Source: Mucilaginibacter sp. KACC 22773
GTDB taxonomy: Bacteria; Bacteroidota; Bacteroidia; Sphingobacteriales; Sphingobacteriaceae
DNA: 64,000 bases
Assembly: GCF_028736215.1 (NCBI RefSeq)
Contig: NZ_CP117883.1
Location: forward strand, 5,890,001-5,954,000
Direction of reading: 5' to 3'
The position numbers and the translations under genes were made by a program. Each line of letters starts with the position of its first letter. The stretch's first letter is position 1. This document shows positions 1 to 9,781 of this stretch, in pieces. The notes beneath the pieces are model-generated. The model was not told the DNA's origin and searched no databases. It worked only from the letters and a program-made list of their open reading frames with translations.

Positions 1-1291
1 GTCTTTTGCCATCGCCCTGAACATGGCGGGGAATATATATGAGCGGGAGCTGGAACGGAATATTCTGGCCCCGGATTTAGCTTCCGTTCTGGGAAGAACA
101 TCGCAATGGCAATTCCCACTCCAAAGCGACCAGGCAGCATTATTGGGCAGGGCGTACCTTTTATTCGTTTTATTGGCCGAACAGCCGGTTTCCGGTTACT
201 CTTTAGAGCAGAAAATGCGCGAGTACTTTAATATAGGCACTTTCGAGTTTATGGCCACCGGTATGATCATCTGGATCAAAACGGACGGCTATGAATATGA
301 TCTGATCGATATTTTTATACCCGGGCTAAAAAAAGTCGCCACAGAAAAAAACCAGCAGACTTTTTTGCGCCTTTCCTCCGGTACTCCTGAGGCTTACCGT
401 CGGCTAATTCGCGGAAATGATTGGAAAAACAGCAACAAGTTATTGGATATCTATGCCCTGGACCCATTTTTGGCCATTCCTGCAATAGAGATCGCCCGTT
501 CAACAACATATAAAGCTGGTGGTTTTGTGATACCACAGCCGCATTATCTGTTCGAGCGGGCATCGCATGGGATGTTTTATTTGTTAGCTAATAAAGAGCA
601 GGCTTTAGCGAAAGCAGCGGGAAATAAAGGCCAGAATTCATTCCGGGTAGAATTCGGATTCATCTATAGGAATTATGTGGGGATGCAACTTGACCAGGAT
701 AATAGCAATTTTGACTTTATTGATCTGGATAATGATTTCAACCATACGTCCGGCGGAAAAATGCCTGACTTCGCAATTGTTAAAAATAACGCTTGTATCC
801 TATTTGAAGTCAAAACAACATTGTTAAATGTAGCCGCCAGATCCTATTATGAACCAGAGGTATTGGAATCAGAAATAAAAAAAGGTGTTTTTAACAAAGC
901 GCTAGATCAGTTACAATCATTTGCGGAGGCTGTTCTTCAGGGACGGTTAGATGATCCGAGGTTTAGAAACATCAAGCGGGTTATTAAGGTATTAATTGGC
1001 TACGATGATATTTTTGTCTTAAATACGCTGATCTTACCTTTGCTAAACAAACATTACGGCAACAAAGCGGAGCATTTGCAACTGGCCTGCGTATCCGACG
1101 TTGATGTGATGGGAACGCTCGTAGCCGAAAGACGGGATCTCGTTAAAATGATTATCGAAAAAGTAGATAGTCCTGAAAAGCACTCTTATGCGTTTATCGC
1201 AGATTGGGAAAAGAAAGCTTCCATCAATAACCCTGTGCTCCGGCGGGCATACGATGATTTAATGCTGCGTATGGCCGGTCCAAGCGTTTAA
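1..1291 (+). CDS. PD-(D/E)XK nuclease-like protein, 5' partial
   Basis: The reading frame is open to the left edge of the window (codons for SFAIALN precede the first ATG at 23), so the true start probably lies outside. The C-terminal third carries a PD-(D/E)XK-type core: counting from the ATG at 23, P248-D249, then a hydrophobic strand ending in F-E262-V-K264, a spacing usual for this nuclease fold. The N-terminal 240 residues match no family I recognise. It precedes, in tail-to-tail orientation, an operon with two further nuclease genes, so a restriction or defence role is likely by context. The substrate is unknown. The fold assignment rests on motif spacing only. Confidence 0.6.
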   Translation, partial: SFAIALNMAGNIYERELERNILAPDLASVLGRTSQWQFPLQSDQAALLGRAYLLFVLLAEQPVSGYSLEQKMREYFNIGTFEFMATGMIIWIKTDGYEYDLIDIFIPGLKKVATEKNQQTFLRLSSGTPEAYRRLIRGNDWKNSNKLLDIYALDPFLAIPAIEIARSTTYKAGGFVIPQPHYLFERASHGMFYLLANKEQALAKAAGNKGQNSFRVEFGFIYRNYVGMQLDQDNSNFDFIDLDNDFNHTSGGKMPDFAIVKNNACILFEVKTTLLNVAARSYYEPEVLESEIKKGVFNKALDQLQSFAEAVLQGRLDDPRFRNIKRVIKVLIGYDDIFVLNTLILPLLNKHYGNKAEHLQLACVSDVDVMGTLVAERRDLVKMIIEKVDSPEKHSYAFIADWEKKASINNPVLRRAYDDLMLRMAGPSV

Positions 1292-1326
1292 CACAGGAGT
1301 TTTTACTATTTCTAACCTATACTGAC

Positions 1327-1416
1327 TCATCTGTTTTTACTCTGCAAGTATTCCTCTCTTTTAAAGTCAAGGTTGTCACCTTCCCTGTGAAAATCGAGAA
1401 GTTCTTTTAAATCCAT
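1327..1416 (-). pseudogene. Truncated AlbA_2/Schlafen-type N-terminus
   Basis: A 29-codon reading frame starts with ATG at 1416, only 9 bp past the stop of the HNH gene, and ends at a TGA at 1327-1329. It encodes MDLKELLDFHREGDNLDFKR followed by EEYLQSKNR. The E-G-x-x-L-D-F-K-R-E signature is the usual beginning of the AlbA_2 (Schlafen AAA_4) domain, normally over 100 residues long. Only the beginning survives, so this is read as the remnant of a fourth gene of the adjacent defence operon, cut off at the join with the opposing gene. A short real peptide is possible but unlikely. Confidence 0.5.
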
Positions 1417-1425
1417 AATTTTAAG

Positions 1426-2373
1426 TTATAAGGACAGCAAGGATTTTAAATCCATGGATCCAAACTCGATGACCAAATCTCTTTTTATTTTCGAAAACGG
1501 GGATTTGTGTAATTCCGTTTCTTCATAGTTGGTATTAAAAATCATTTCGTAGGCGTCTATTTTCGATGAACGACTAATATTGATGATACTTTCAATTTGC
1601 TCCTTGGGATAATTCATGGCGGCAACCAGGGTTCTCTTAGCAACTGGCTTAAATTCGTTATAGATAATTTCCAGTTTAAAAAGATCATTGTTACCTGCAA
1701 ACCTGGCATCCCCGGATATATTATTTAAAACTATGTTGAACCCGGCCCCCTTTTTTGATATAATGTCCTGGATTTTTTTATAACCACTAAAAGTAAAAAC
1801 ACATTCATTGCCAAAACCTTTAAAGTATGGATTCAAATGAGTGGACGGATTTGTAGGCAACATATGTTTGAAGGAGCTGTTACAAATCCAGCATGACGGA
1901 ATCAGATTGAAAAAAGATAGGCCAAATAAGGGATGGTCACCTTTAGACAAGAAATGATCAAGCGGGGGACGTAAAATCAATTCTCTTCTTTTTACCCTTT
2001 GAATGGTATTTACAAAATTAATATTACAATAAGGGCATGTAATCAATCCAATATTATTACACAAATCAAAGGCATTATACACCGCAGTAGTTTTATCAAA
2101 AAAGGTTGATGGGTTGAAAACTCTTTTTAAAGCTTCAATAACCTCATTAGCGGGTTTAGTTGGGAACGCACCCATCACCGCAATTTCTAACGCAGTCATT
2201 TTTGCGGGTTTCACCGACAATACTTTTCTGATTTTGATATCGTCCGTAAAGTATGCCAGTAAAAAAGAATTCACCGCTCTATTGAGCCTTGTCTTTACTT
2301 TGGGCGTAAGTGAATCGCAGTGCTGATTTACGAATTTATTTAATTTGAAGTCTGATAGATTAATTTTAAGCAT
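1426..2373 (-). CDS. HNH nuclease, PtuB-like (Septu-type partner)
   Basis: 315-residue HNH-type nuclease. Two zinc-binding CxxC pairs are visible, C113-P-Y-C116 and C161-W-I-C164. Between them lies L138-D-H140, the catalytic His strand, followed by a downstream NLIPSCWICN segment, the layout of PtuB and retron-associated HNH effectors. The start at 2373 overlaps the end of the upstream ATPase gene by 8 bp, so the two are translationally linked. In Septu systems PtuA (ATPase) and PtuB (HNH) form a complex that cleaves nucleic acid on phage infection; that role is inferred here from the pairing. No reverse transcriptase is nearby, so this is not a retron effector in this setting. Confidence 0.75.
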   Translation of the reverse strand: MLKINLSDFKLNKFVNQHCDSLTPKVKTRLNRAVNSFLLAYFTDDIKIRKVLSVKPAKMTALEIAVMGAFPTKPANEVIEALKRVFNPSTFFDKTTAVYNAFDLCNNIGLITCPYCNINFVNTIQRVKRRELILRPPLDHFLSKGDHPLFGLSFFNLIPSCWICNSSFKHMLPTNPSTHLNPYFKGFGNECVFTFSGYKKIQDIISKKGAGFNIVLNNISGDARFAGNNDLFKLEIIYNEFKPVAKRTLVAAMNYPKEQIESIINISRSSKIDAYEMIFNTNYEETELHKSPFSKIKRDLVIEFGSMDLKSLLSL

Positions 2374-4168
2374 ACCTGATCTCCCGTAATTTTTTTATCA
2401 TCAACTGCTTAATTATAGGTTCGTCGATCAATAGAATTCGTTCCATTAAGTTACCTGTGAATATCTGGACTGCATTTTCAATATTTTCAATATCGTTTAA
2501 AATGTCATTGATATATTGTTTGGCAAGATCACCAATTAAAGAACTTTCTATAAAGAAATCGTTGGCCAGAAGTACGCTGGTATTTTGTGCGAAAGTGCCG
2601 AATGACTCTTCCTTATACCGCCGGTTTCCATCTTCTGTTTTTTTGAACAGGTGAACGCGTTCTTTGGGAAAGTCTGATAGTACGAGCGGCGAATGGGTCG
2701 CAATGATTAATTGAATTTTATATTCCTTGAAAATGGCATTTAAAAATTTACAAAGAAAGCTTATATACTTTATCTGCCAGCTTGGGTGCAACCCTATTTC
2801 GCCTTCATCTATAAAAATGAGTAGGGGGCGATGTTTTTCGGTCAAAGAAGATTTTACGACATGCATTCGTGAAAAAAGGTCAAGGAACATTTTTTCACCA
2901 CTGCTAAAGTTTCTCCAGTCGAAGGAAATGAATTTATGCAGGTTGGGTACGATATTTCTTTCAACACCTTCTTTCGGCGCTACATAGTTTAATACTTTGA
3001 ATAATTCCGTAATCGCGGGGTCATCGACGGAAACTTCCAGCACCAACAAATGATTGGAATCTGTAAAGTATATGCCTGTTTTTCGGGAGGAGAGCAATCG
3101 GTATACAATTGCAATTAATTGAGGAAAAATAGAGCTTTTAAAGAGGTCATCGTTTGCAAAAAACTTTTCGATGAGTTTTATCAATTTATTAGCATACTTG
3201 CTTTTAAATTCTATTATCTCTTTGGCTAAATCATCTGAGTAATTATGATGAAGGACTCCTGGAGTTTTGATGCCGTTGATGGATAGGAAATACATAGATA
3301 ACAGGTTCCTAAGAAACAAGATCTTGGCAATGACTTTTTTCTTGGATTGATCCTCGGAGTGCTCCCTTAATTGCGTGGCACAATCTGCAGTAAGTTTGTC
3401 GAAAAGTGAATAGCCCCGAGCTGAAATATCTTCCTTGTTGGGATTCAATCTGTTAAAATGGATATTCAAAGTTTTTGGCAATTCAAAAGGCAGATCAAAT
3501 TCACCCTTTGTTTCATTGATAAAGTTGATTTGTCGTTTGCTGTTTTTGGTTTTATGAAAGAGAAAATCGTGGTTTGAATCCATATACCCGCCATTTTTAT
3601 CCAGATCTTCCATCACTATTTGTGTCAGGGAAATATCGAAAATTTGGGGTTTACCATCTTTTGCAAAAAAGTCAATGACGTTAAAATCGAGAAAGGGAGA
3701 ATAATAAATCATGGGACGGTCCAGGTCGTAATTTTCGAAAGCTGAATGTTCAATCCTGATTTTCTCCATTCCTGCGCCTACTTCCGGCTGAACGTTGCTC
3801 TCCCTTAAGGAGTGTATGATAAAAACCGTTTCAAAATCCAGTTGGTAGACCATCAAATATTTGTAGTTGTTTATATAATAATCATCCTCTCCGTCTGTGG
3901 GCATCAATATTTCGGTGATAGTTTTGAGAAGCGTCGTTTTTCCTATTCCATTTTCCCCGGCAATAACATTGATATCATAGATATTTTCACCTAAAATCTC
4001 CTTCAAATAATTCCTCCTCTTCGAGATGTGAATTTTTTCACCATCGAATTTAATGTCAAATTCGTTGGTTAAATTCAACTCAAAAGGCAGGAAATTATCA
4101 TAATCCTCTAAATACAGGTATAAGAGACTATTCATATCAAAATTTGGTTTGGCTGTTTTAGATGGCAT
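2366..4168 (-). CDS. AAA/ABC-type ATPase, PtuA-like
   Basis: 600-residue SMC/ABC-like ATPase. Visible motifs are Walker A GENGIGKTTL (71-80), an ABC-type signature FSSGEKMFL near 425, Walker B LLIFIDEGE near 450 and a switch histidine in IIATHSP near 490. The middle insertion is long and not recognisable. It begins 2 bp after the stop of the upstream endonuclease gene and overlaps the HNH gene downstream, so all three form one operon. PtuA-type ATPases regulate a partner HNH nuclease; the sensing mechanism here is not visible. OLD-type nucleases are excluded because no Toprim domain follows the ATPase. Confidence 0.78.
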   Translation of the reverse strand: MPSKTAKPNFDMNSLLYLYLEDYDNFLPFELNLTNEFDIKFDGEKIHISKRRNYLKEILGENIYDINVIAGENGIGKTTLLKTITEILMPTDGEDDYYINNYKYLMVYQLDFETVFIIHSLRESNVQPEVGAGMEKIRIEHSAFENYDLDRPMIYYSPFLDFNVIDFFAKDGKPQIFDISLTQIVMEDLDKNGGYMDSNHDFLFHKTKNSKRQINFINETKGEFDLPFELPKTLNIHFNRLNPNKEDISARGYSLFDKLTADCATQLREHSEDQSKKKVIAKILFLRNLLSMYFLSINGIKTPGVLHHNYSDDLAKEIIEFKSKYANKLIKLIEKFFANDDLFKSSIFPQLIAIVYRLLSSRKTGIYFTDSNHLLVLEVSVDDPAITELFKVLNYVAPKEGVERNIVPNLHKFISFDWRNFSSGEKMFLDLFSRMHVVKSSLTEKHRPLLIFIDEGEIGLHPSWQIKYISFLCKFLNAIFKEYKIQLIIATHSPLVLSDFPKERVHLFKKTEDGNRRYKEESFGTFAQNTSVLLANDFFIESSLIGDLAKQYINDILNDIENIENAVQIFTGNLMERILLIDEPIIKQLMIKKLREIRYA

Positions 4169-4170
4169 GA

Positions 4171-5898
4171 TTAAATTTCCTCAGACAAAGTGTTGGTTTG
4201 TAAATTGAATGATTGATAATATACCTCAAGGTTGTAGTTATCCCTAAGATTTTTAAAGTAAGTGGCGGCTTTCGTTGTTACTTCAGTTTGGGTTACGACG
4301 ATCATTTTTTTTGCTTTTTTCCGGTCAGGCCAAAGCGCATATTCCATCAACTGCCCTACTGCCTCCCGAATTGAAGTGAGCAGGTTGGTGTAGGACTTGA
4401 TCTCATAGAATATTTTCTCATCCCCATCCTTTACAACGATATCGATACGATACATTCCGTAACCAGCCCAATGTTCCCGTTTTACATTTTTTCTGCCATA
4501 TTTCTTCCTTAATTTTTTTGCAAGCGCCTTGCAAATCTCCTCATGGAGGTATACTATTTCAATCGGTCTCGGGGGTGAAACATAAGTCCTTTTTCTTCTC
4601 CGGTCAACTTCAGTATCTTCGTTTTCCTCCGGTGGGATAAATGGAAAGTCGTCGTCCTGATCAGGCGTTACAATTAAATATTCTTCGCGAACAAACATTA
4701 AGGTGTAACGCTGTGCCCGATAAACAGGGTGGTCTTCCGGCAACTCATAATAAGGGTCATTTAGTTTTAAGTTTTCCGGCTTAAACCGGATATTGAACAA
4801 GTCAATCCCCTGATATTCTGAGAATCCTTTGATGTTGGCTCCTGATGCGATGATCTGGTTTTCCATCTCTCCCAGCCACCCCTGGGCACGATAATGATCA
4901 GTGATCTCGTTGGCTATATTGGTGTCAATGACCTCAAGGCCGGCAATCTCGCCTATCCAGTAACGAAGTTTGGTGGTATCGTTAATGCTATACAACCATA
5001 TATCATATTTTTTACCGATGTAAGCTGCCTGGTATTTTCGCACCGGTTCAAGAAATCCGTAGTGATAACCGTCAATTAGTTTACCAGTATCAAAAAGCCA
5101 TTCTTCATGACCATAGCCATAGCGCCTTTCATGGGCGGAATCATCGGCGCTTTTACCATCGGGACCGGATGGCATCACCCATCCATTTGAATTCCAGGTT
5201 AACCGCGATGCCCTTGCCTGTGTTTTAGCATAACCAAATAATAACTCAATATCTTCGGGCCTGGTAACCTTAATCAGGGTTTTCCACCAATCCCCGGCAC
5301 CCTGTCCGGAGGGTTTTGGACCGGAATATAAAAATGGATTATAATCCCACACTACTGAAAGCTGCCCGGTTGAAATATTGTCGATACTTTTTACCGTACC
5401 AACTTTCACGATGTCAACAGTATTTTGCTTCCTTGCAAGGTAACGTATGCCAATACGGTCATTGACTTTTACTTTTTGTAATTTTTTATAGATAACCAAG
5501 CCTTCGCCGGTGGTTAGGTCATGGTCAGTAGCCCAGTATTTCTCCCTAACAAAATCATCTAACATGTTGACTTGATCACCATATTTTCCGAAATAGCTGG
5601 CACCCACCCAAAATCCCGGATGGTCGTATGGAACGTCTTGAACGATAAAGCGAATCGTAAAGCCTAATGAGGAGATAAAGTTTCTTGAACTATCGTTGCT
5701 TTTAAAATCGTCGGGGTGTAGTTTTTCGCCTGCAAATTCACTCGCAAGTTGGACCAGATACTTAAATGGGTAAGGTTTTCCAGCGGATTGAAGCCAGTAT
5801 TCGTTCCATAAATGGCTATTGGGGACACCATCTTCCTCGATTTTAGCAATTGCAGCATGAATATGTTTTTTGGCAATAAAATCAAGTTGATGCGCCAT
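4171..5898 (-). CDS. PUA/EVE-like plus PD-(D/E)XK endonuclease, first gene of Septu-like operon
   Basis: 575 residues in three parts. Residues 1-85 form a small alpha-rich head with a W-N-E-Y-W-x-Q segment. Residues 90-225 resemble a PUA/EVE-type modified-base reader (HPGFWVGASYFG, later W-D-Y-N-P-F). After a charged linker, residues 440-575 form a PD-(D/E)XK nuclease with D486, then F-Y-E499-I-K501. The architecture is typical of modification-dependent restriction enzymes. It stands first in an operon with the PtuA/PtuB-like pair. A plausible reading is that it reads modified phage DNA and works with, or beside, the ATPase-HNH module. The EVE assignment is from sequence feel, not a profile match. 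Confidence 0.6.
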   Translation of the reverse strand: MAHQLDFIAKKHIHAAIAKIEEDGVPNSHLWNEYWLQSAGKPYPFKYLVQLASEFAGEKLHPDDFKSNDSSRNFISSLGFTIRFIVQDVPYDHPGFWVGASYFGKYGDQVNMLDDFVREKYWATDHDLTTGEGLVIYKKLQKVKVNDRIGIRYLARKQNTVDIVKVGTVKSIDNISTGQLSVVWDYNPFLYSGPKPSGQGAGDWWKTLIKVTRPEDIELLFGYAKTQARASRLTWNSNGWVMPSGPDGKSADDSAHERRYGYGHEEWLFDTGKLIDGYHYGFLEPVRKYQAAYIGKKYDIWLYSINDTTKLRYWIGEIAGLEVIDTNIANEITDHYRAQGWLGEMENQIIASGANIKGFSEYQGIDLFNIRFKPENLKLNDPYYELPEDHPVYRAQRYTLMFVREEYLIVTPDQDDDFPFIPPEENEDTEVDRRRKRTYVSPPRPIEIVYLHEEICKALAKKLRKKYGRKNVKREHWAGYGMYRIDIVVKDGDEKIFYEIKSYTNLLTSIREAVGQLMEYALWPDRKKAKKMIVVTQTEVTTKAATYFKNLRDNYNLEVYYQSFNLQTNTLSEEI

Positions 5899-6125
5899 AA
5901 GGATGATAGGGTTAACAAAAAATAAATATAGGCGATATTAGTAAAGAAAAACAATTCAATCTTCCCTGATAAGCCTATAAATTGCCATAATTAGAATCAA
6001 TACTTTTTGAACGCCTACTAAAAAAATAAATGGTTAGGTATTTCCATCTGCTAAAAAAGCTTTACCTTGACCATTGGCAAGGCCTACCTAAACATAAACC
6101 GCCAACCATCAAATCACAATTATTT

Positions 6126-8546
6126 ATGACACCTATTGAATATGAAATAACACCGGAAAGACAAATTGCCGTTGATAAGGCAATCATTGAAGATGAACTT
6201 TCGGATCTTAAAAAACACGCCACCAATATGCTATTGGATTTTGGCAGGTTCAACGATTTTTCTTCTAATCGGGCCATCTGGGAACTCGTTCAAAATGCAT
6301 GTGACCTTACTAAGCACTGTGAGATCACACTGGATTACAGAAACGAAAAATTCGCATTCACGCATAATGGCCGACCGTTTACTTCTAATTCCCTTATTTC
6401 TTTAATTAAACAGGTTTCAGGTGATAAGGATGGATTGAGTGAAATACCGCCTGTAGGCAAATATGGAACCGGTTTTTTGACAACGCATTCCCTTGGACGA
6501 AAATTTGTACTCGACGGTTTTTTGGAGACCTCCGGACAGTATATTGAAATTAAAGACTTTCTTATTGATCGCAGTGATAAAAAATGGCCGGAATTAAGTA
6601 GGCAGATCAAATTACAAAAAGACAAAGTCTTTGAAATCATCGGAAAAGGAACGGAAGTATTTCCGGCTACTTTTTCAACCACATTTACCTACCTGCCAGA
6701 AACAGACCAGGAAAGAAATTATGTTAAAGAATCCTATCGTGACCTAGAGGAATACCTTCCACTTATTCTTACAATCAATAACCGATTAAAATCTGCAAAA
6801 ATTATTTCTAAGGATGGTAATGAAACGTTATTTACCCGGTTGGAAAAGGAAAGCATAATCAATGAGGAGGAAATTCTACTTTATAAAACCACTGTGCTAA
6901 TAAACAATGATGAAAAAGTAGTTTATTCTATTGCAGAAAATTACCGGGAGATTGAAATCATTTTGCCCATTAACAAAGATCACCAACTATTTACCTTCTC
7001 AGACAGGGTCGCAAGGCTGTTCTTGTATTATCCCCTTGTTGGCTCTGAACATTTTGGGATGAACTTTATAATCAATTGTAATAAATTCATGCCCACTGAA
7101 CCAAGGGACGCTATCCATTTATTTAGCGAGAAGGACCAGTTTAGGGATGATGAATCAGTAAACCAGGTGCTTATTGAAAAAGCGTCAGACCTGCTATTCA
7201 AATTTTTGGACAGTACTTTAATACCTGTTGAAAATCCGCTTTTGTATGCTGATATCAATTTCAAAAGGGGGTCAGATGACCTTCTACAAAATAAATATTT
7301 TACGTCGCTTCAAACCAAGTGGATCGACGAATTCAAATATCTGACTATAGTCAAAACGAAGGATGGCTATAAAAATGCACTGGAAGTTTTCTTTCCCATT
7401 CCAGAATTATTGGAGAATGATAAATATTTCGACTCTGTTTACTACCTCGCCGAAAAGTTCTTTCCTGTCATGCCAACGAAAGAAACCGTCAGGGAATGGA
7501 GCAATTTTATAGCCAACTGGGGATTTGAAAAGGCAAATTATATTACCAACGAAGTCATTGTCGCCCATATTGAATTAAATGGTCTAAGCGACTTTGAATT
7601 TGATCACCTGAAAAACTATTACGATTATTTGCTGGAAGCCGGGCTTGAAAAAATGTTTATGGAATATGAGTTGTTGCCAAATTTGGATGGAGTTTTTCAG
7701 CCATTCAATTTGCTCAAAATTGCCCAAAATATCGACAAGCCATTAGTGGAAATTGGGAAGAAGATGATACCTAAAAGCATCGCTCAATTAATAGATCCCA
7801 GATTTAAATTCAGTTTTCCATTTGACAATTATAACCGGCGGAGTTTTTCAAATAGCATCACCAACAAATTAAATGAGGAGGAATTAGAGGATCTTATTTG
7901 TTTGCCGAAGGACTATAAAATTGAGGAATTTGATTTCGATGAGGAGCCGGGAGACGAATTGTACGACCTTGAAACATTTTTGGCATTACTGGATTATTGC
8001 AAGCTGAATTCGAGCAAAGACTCAAATAGCAAGCCCATGAAATTGATGTCCCTAATCAGTAAATATTATGGGGTAGACGCTGCGCTAATTGAAATAAAAA
8101 CTATTAATTCCCAGGATGAGGACCTTGAACAACGGGCAGGACAAAAGAAAATAGTACAAATATTCCTAAATACGTTATACCAGCATACTTCAGAATGGGT
8201 TGAGGGTCATATTGACTTTATTTATGAAATTATCAGCTATAACGAAGATCGTTTTAAGGATGTGTTTTTAAGTTCTGAAATTTATCCTAATCAGGTATTT
8301 GGCTTAGAGCTTATCACTAGCCTTAAAAAAGACGGCGGCATTACTGACGATATTTACAAACTTTATAATACCGTCACTAAAAAAGAAATTGGAGAATTCT
8401 TAGGCCATAAAAAATTTAACGAGTTCCTGATTGAAAAAAACGAGGAAATGACTAACAAAACGCTGTCCACGGTAATTGAAGATATAATATTTGGGACGGA
8501 TATTACAGACATCAATGAACATCCCTTTAAGTCGGAAATACTATGA
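6126..8546 (+). CDS. Sacsin-like GHKL ATPase protein (N-terminal part; frame ends at in-frame TGA)
   Basis: Large protein with an N-terminal HATPase (GHKL) domain of the sacsin/HSP90-like type. Counting from M at 6126, the N-box is W52-E-L-V-Q-N57, the G1 box is HNGRPF (80-85) and the G2 box is GKYGTGF (111-117). An upstream in-frame ATG at 6030 would add 32 residues that do not look coding, so 6126 is preferred. The frame stops at TGA 8544-8546, but the same frame continues open to 9344 and encodes a nuclease-like domain, so this looks like the first part of one long gene. Such ATPase-nuclease proteins are common in defence islands. Divergent from the Septu-like operon. Confidence 0.75.
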   Translation: MTPIEYEITPERQIAVDKAIIEDELSDLKKHATNMLLDFGRFNDFSSNRAIWELVQNACDLTKHCEITLDYRNEKFAFTHNGRPFTSNSLISLIKQVSGDKDGLSEIPPVGKYGTGFLTTHSLGRKFVLDGFLETSGQYIEIKDFLIDRSDKKWPELSRQIKLQKDKVFEIIGKGTEVFPATFSTTFTYLPETDQERNYVKESYRDLEEYLPLILTINNRLKSAKIISKDGNETLFTRLEKESIINEEEILLYKTTVLINNDEKVVYSIAENYREIEIILPINKDHQLFTFSDRVARLFLYYPLVGSEHFGMNFIINCNKFMPTEPRDAIHLFSEKDQFRDDESVNQVLIEKASDLLFKFLDSTLIPVENPLLYADINFKRGSDDLLQNKYFTSLQTKWIDEFKYLTIVKTKDGYKNALEVFFPIPELLENDKYFDSVYYLAEKFFPVMPTKETVREWSNFIANWGFEKANYITNEVIVAHIELNGLSDFEFDHLKNYYDYLLEAGLEKMFMEYELLPNLDGVFQPFNLLKIAQNIDKPLVEIGKKMIPKSIAQLIDPRFKFSFPFDNYNRRSFSNSITNKLNEEELEDLICLPKDYKIEEFDFDEEPGDELYDLETFLALLDYCKLNSSKDSNSKPMKLMSLISKYYGVDAALIEIKTINSQDEDLEQRAGQKKIVQIFLNTLYQHTSEWVEGHIDFIYEIISYNEDRFKDVFLSSEIYPNQVFGLELITSLKKDGGITDDIYKLYNTVTKKEIGEFLGHKKFNEFLIEKNEEMTNKTLSTVIEDIIFGTDITDINEHPFKSEIL

Positions 8547-9344
8547 ATAATTTCACAAATCCAAGTCGAACCTTATAAGAGTCTTTTTACAAGGATTGAT
8601 ACCCATAAGGCAGCGATGATGTTAAGTATTGTGACAAATGAAAGCACCAAGGACGACATTTTTTCTATTGTAATCCTGGAGGAGAACCAATTAAAAGCGC
8701 TCGGAAAAATTATTAAGCGTCCCAATTTTGAAGACATTCTTAATAAGGCAATTGACGCCATCAGGCTCGAAAAAGAAAGAGATTCCGATTGGGAACATAA
8801 ATACAAGATAGGAACCTACATCGAGGACAAAATAAGACTCAAGCTGGGTACTGAATTGTCGGAAAAAATTAATATTGACAAAGGCAAAAAACTGGAAGCG
8901 GAAGACATACAGGGTGGACAGGATATTGTGATTTCCTTTAACGGTGATCCATTATATTACATTGAGGTGAAGTCACGATGGGATTCTCGAAGTTCGGTTT
9001 CTATGAGCAAATTACAACTTGAAAAGGCCTCGAAAAACATTGAAATATATTCGCTGATTTCGGTCGATGTGACAAAATATAATGGCGAAGGGGACCGTTA
9101 CCAGCTAAGTGAAGCAGAAATTATCCCTCTTATAAAAGTTCTCAATGGCTTAGGTTCCGAAATATTTCCACTCATCGAAAATAACTTAATCGCAGAAAGC
9201 GACGTGTCGTCCGCCGTAAAATTGATTGATTTTAGAGGTATCATCAACCAAGACACTATTAAAAACGGATTTGAATTTGATTTTTTTGTTGATGACTTAG
9301 TTGCTTCTTTAACCGAAAAAGTGAATGCGTTAATAGGTATGTAA
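8547..9344 (+). CDS. DUF3883-like PD-(D/E)XK part of the same frame, separated by one TGA
   Basis: Reading on in the frame of the GHKL gene past TGA 8544-8546 gives 265 further sense codons without a stop. The first ATG is at 8616; the 23 codons before it (IISQIQVEPY and on to THKAA) look protein-coding and join smoothly. The domain contains G-x-D-I-V-I-S-F, then Y-Y-I-E-V-K-S-R-W, the D...ExK core of DUF3883-type PD-(D/E)XK nucleases, which usually sit at the C-terminus of sacsin-like ATPases. Either the gene is broken by a nonsense mutation, the stop is read through, or this half is translated separately from 8616. No Shine-Dalgarno evidence decides between them. Confidence 0.6.
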   Translation: MISQIQVEPYKSLFTRIDTHKAAMMLSIVTNESTKDDIFSIVILEENQLKALGKIIKRPNFEDILNKAIDAIRLEKERDSDWEHKYKIGTYIEDKIRLKLGTELSEKINIDKGKKLEAEDIQGGQDIVISFNGDPLYYIEVKSRWDSRSSVSMSKLQLEKASKNIEIYSLISVDVTKYNGEGDRYQLSEAEIIPLIKVLNGLGSEIFPLIENNLIAESDVSSAVKLIDFRGIINQDTIKNGFEFDFFVDDLVASLTEKVNALIGM

Positions 9345-9781
9345 AACTAACTATGACCAGTATTTAACATACTGTAACGATGGATTAAAAGATGACTAAT
9401 ATGTTCGTTAGGAATGATATTCGTTGAATTCTACACAAAAGACTGCTGAATTAACGCAAAGATTATGAGTATTCTATCTATAGATAGATTAACCAGGCAA
9501 TTGATTGTAATTTTTTCTTCTATTATTATCAATAATAACAAATAGAGTTCATTTTCAAAGATCCATCGTTTATAGTTTAAATAAGCATGTTTTACCCTTG
9601 TTTTACTTTTCTGCAAAATCAGAATCCAGATAAAGATTTTTATCCAACCTCCGTACCAACCTCTTGCATACATTTTACCAATTGAATAGCAATAATTAAC
9701 TTATATTCAAGTATTTAAATATGGTTTTGGATTAGTATTGTAAGTAATTCATTTATGGAAAATGATGGGATAAATCACAAA
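9345..9781. other. Gene-free AT-rich spacer
   Basis: No convincing gene. The only reading frame of note is an 80-codon hydrophobic minus-strand frame (9431-9673) with no family features and AT-driven composition. The stretch separates the defence island from the tRNA-Ala remnant. Confidence 0.5.

Noticed and set aside
1426..4168. Retron with ATPase-HNH effector
   Set aside because: The ATPase-HNH pair also serves retrons, but no reverse transcriptase or msr/msd-like repeat is in the operon; the only reverse transcriptase in the window is the group II intron protein 32 kb away.
8544..8546. TGA as selenocysteine codon
   Set aside because: No SECIS-like stem-loop right after the codon, the neighbouring protein shows no redox motif, and Sec use is not expected here.
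9431..9673. 80-codon hydrophobic minus-strand gene
   Set aside because: Composition follows the AT-rich spacer, no family features, no neighbour in the same transcription unit.
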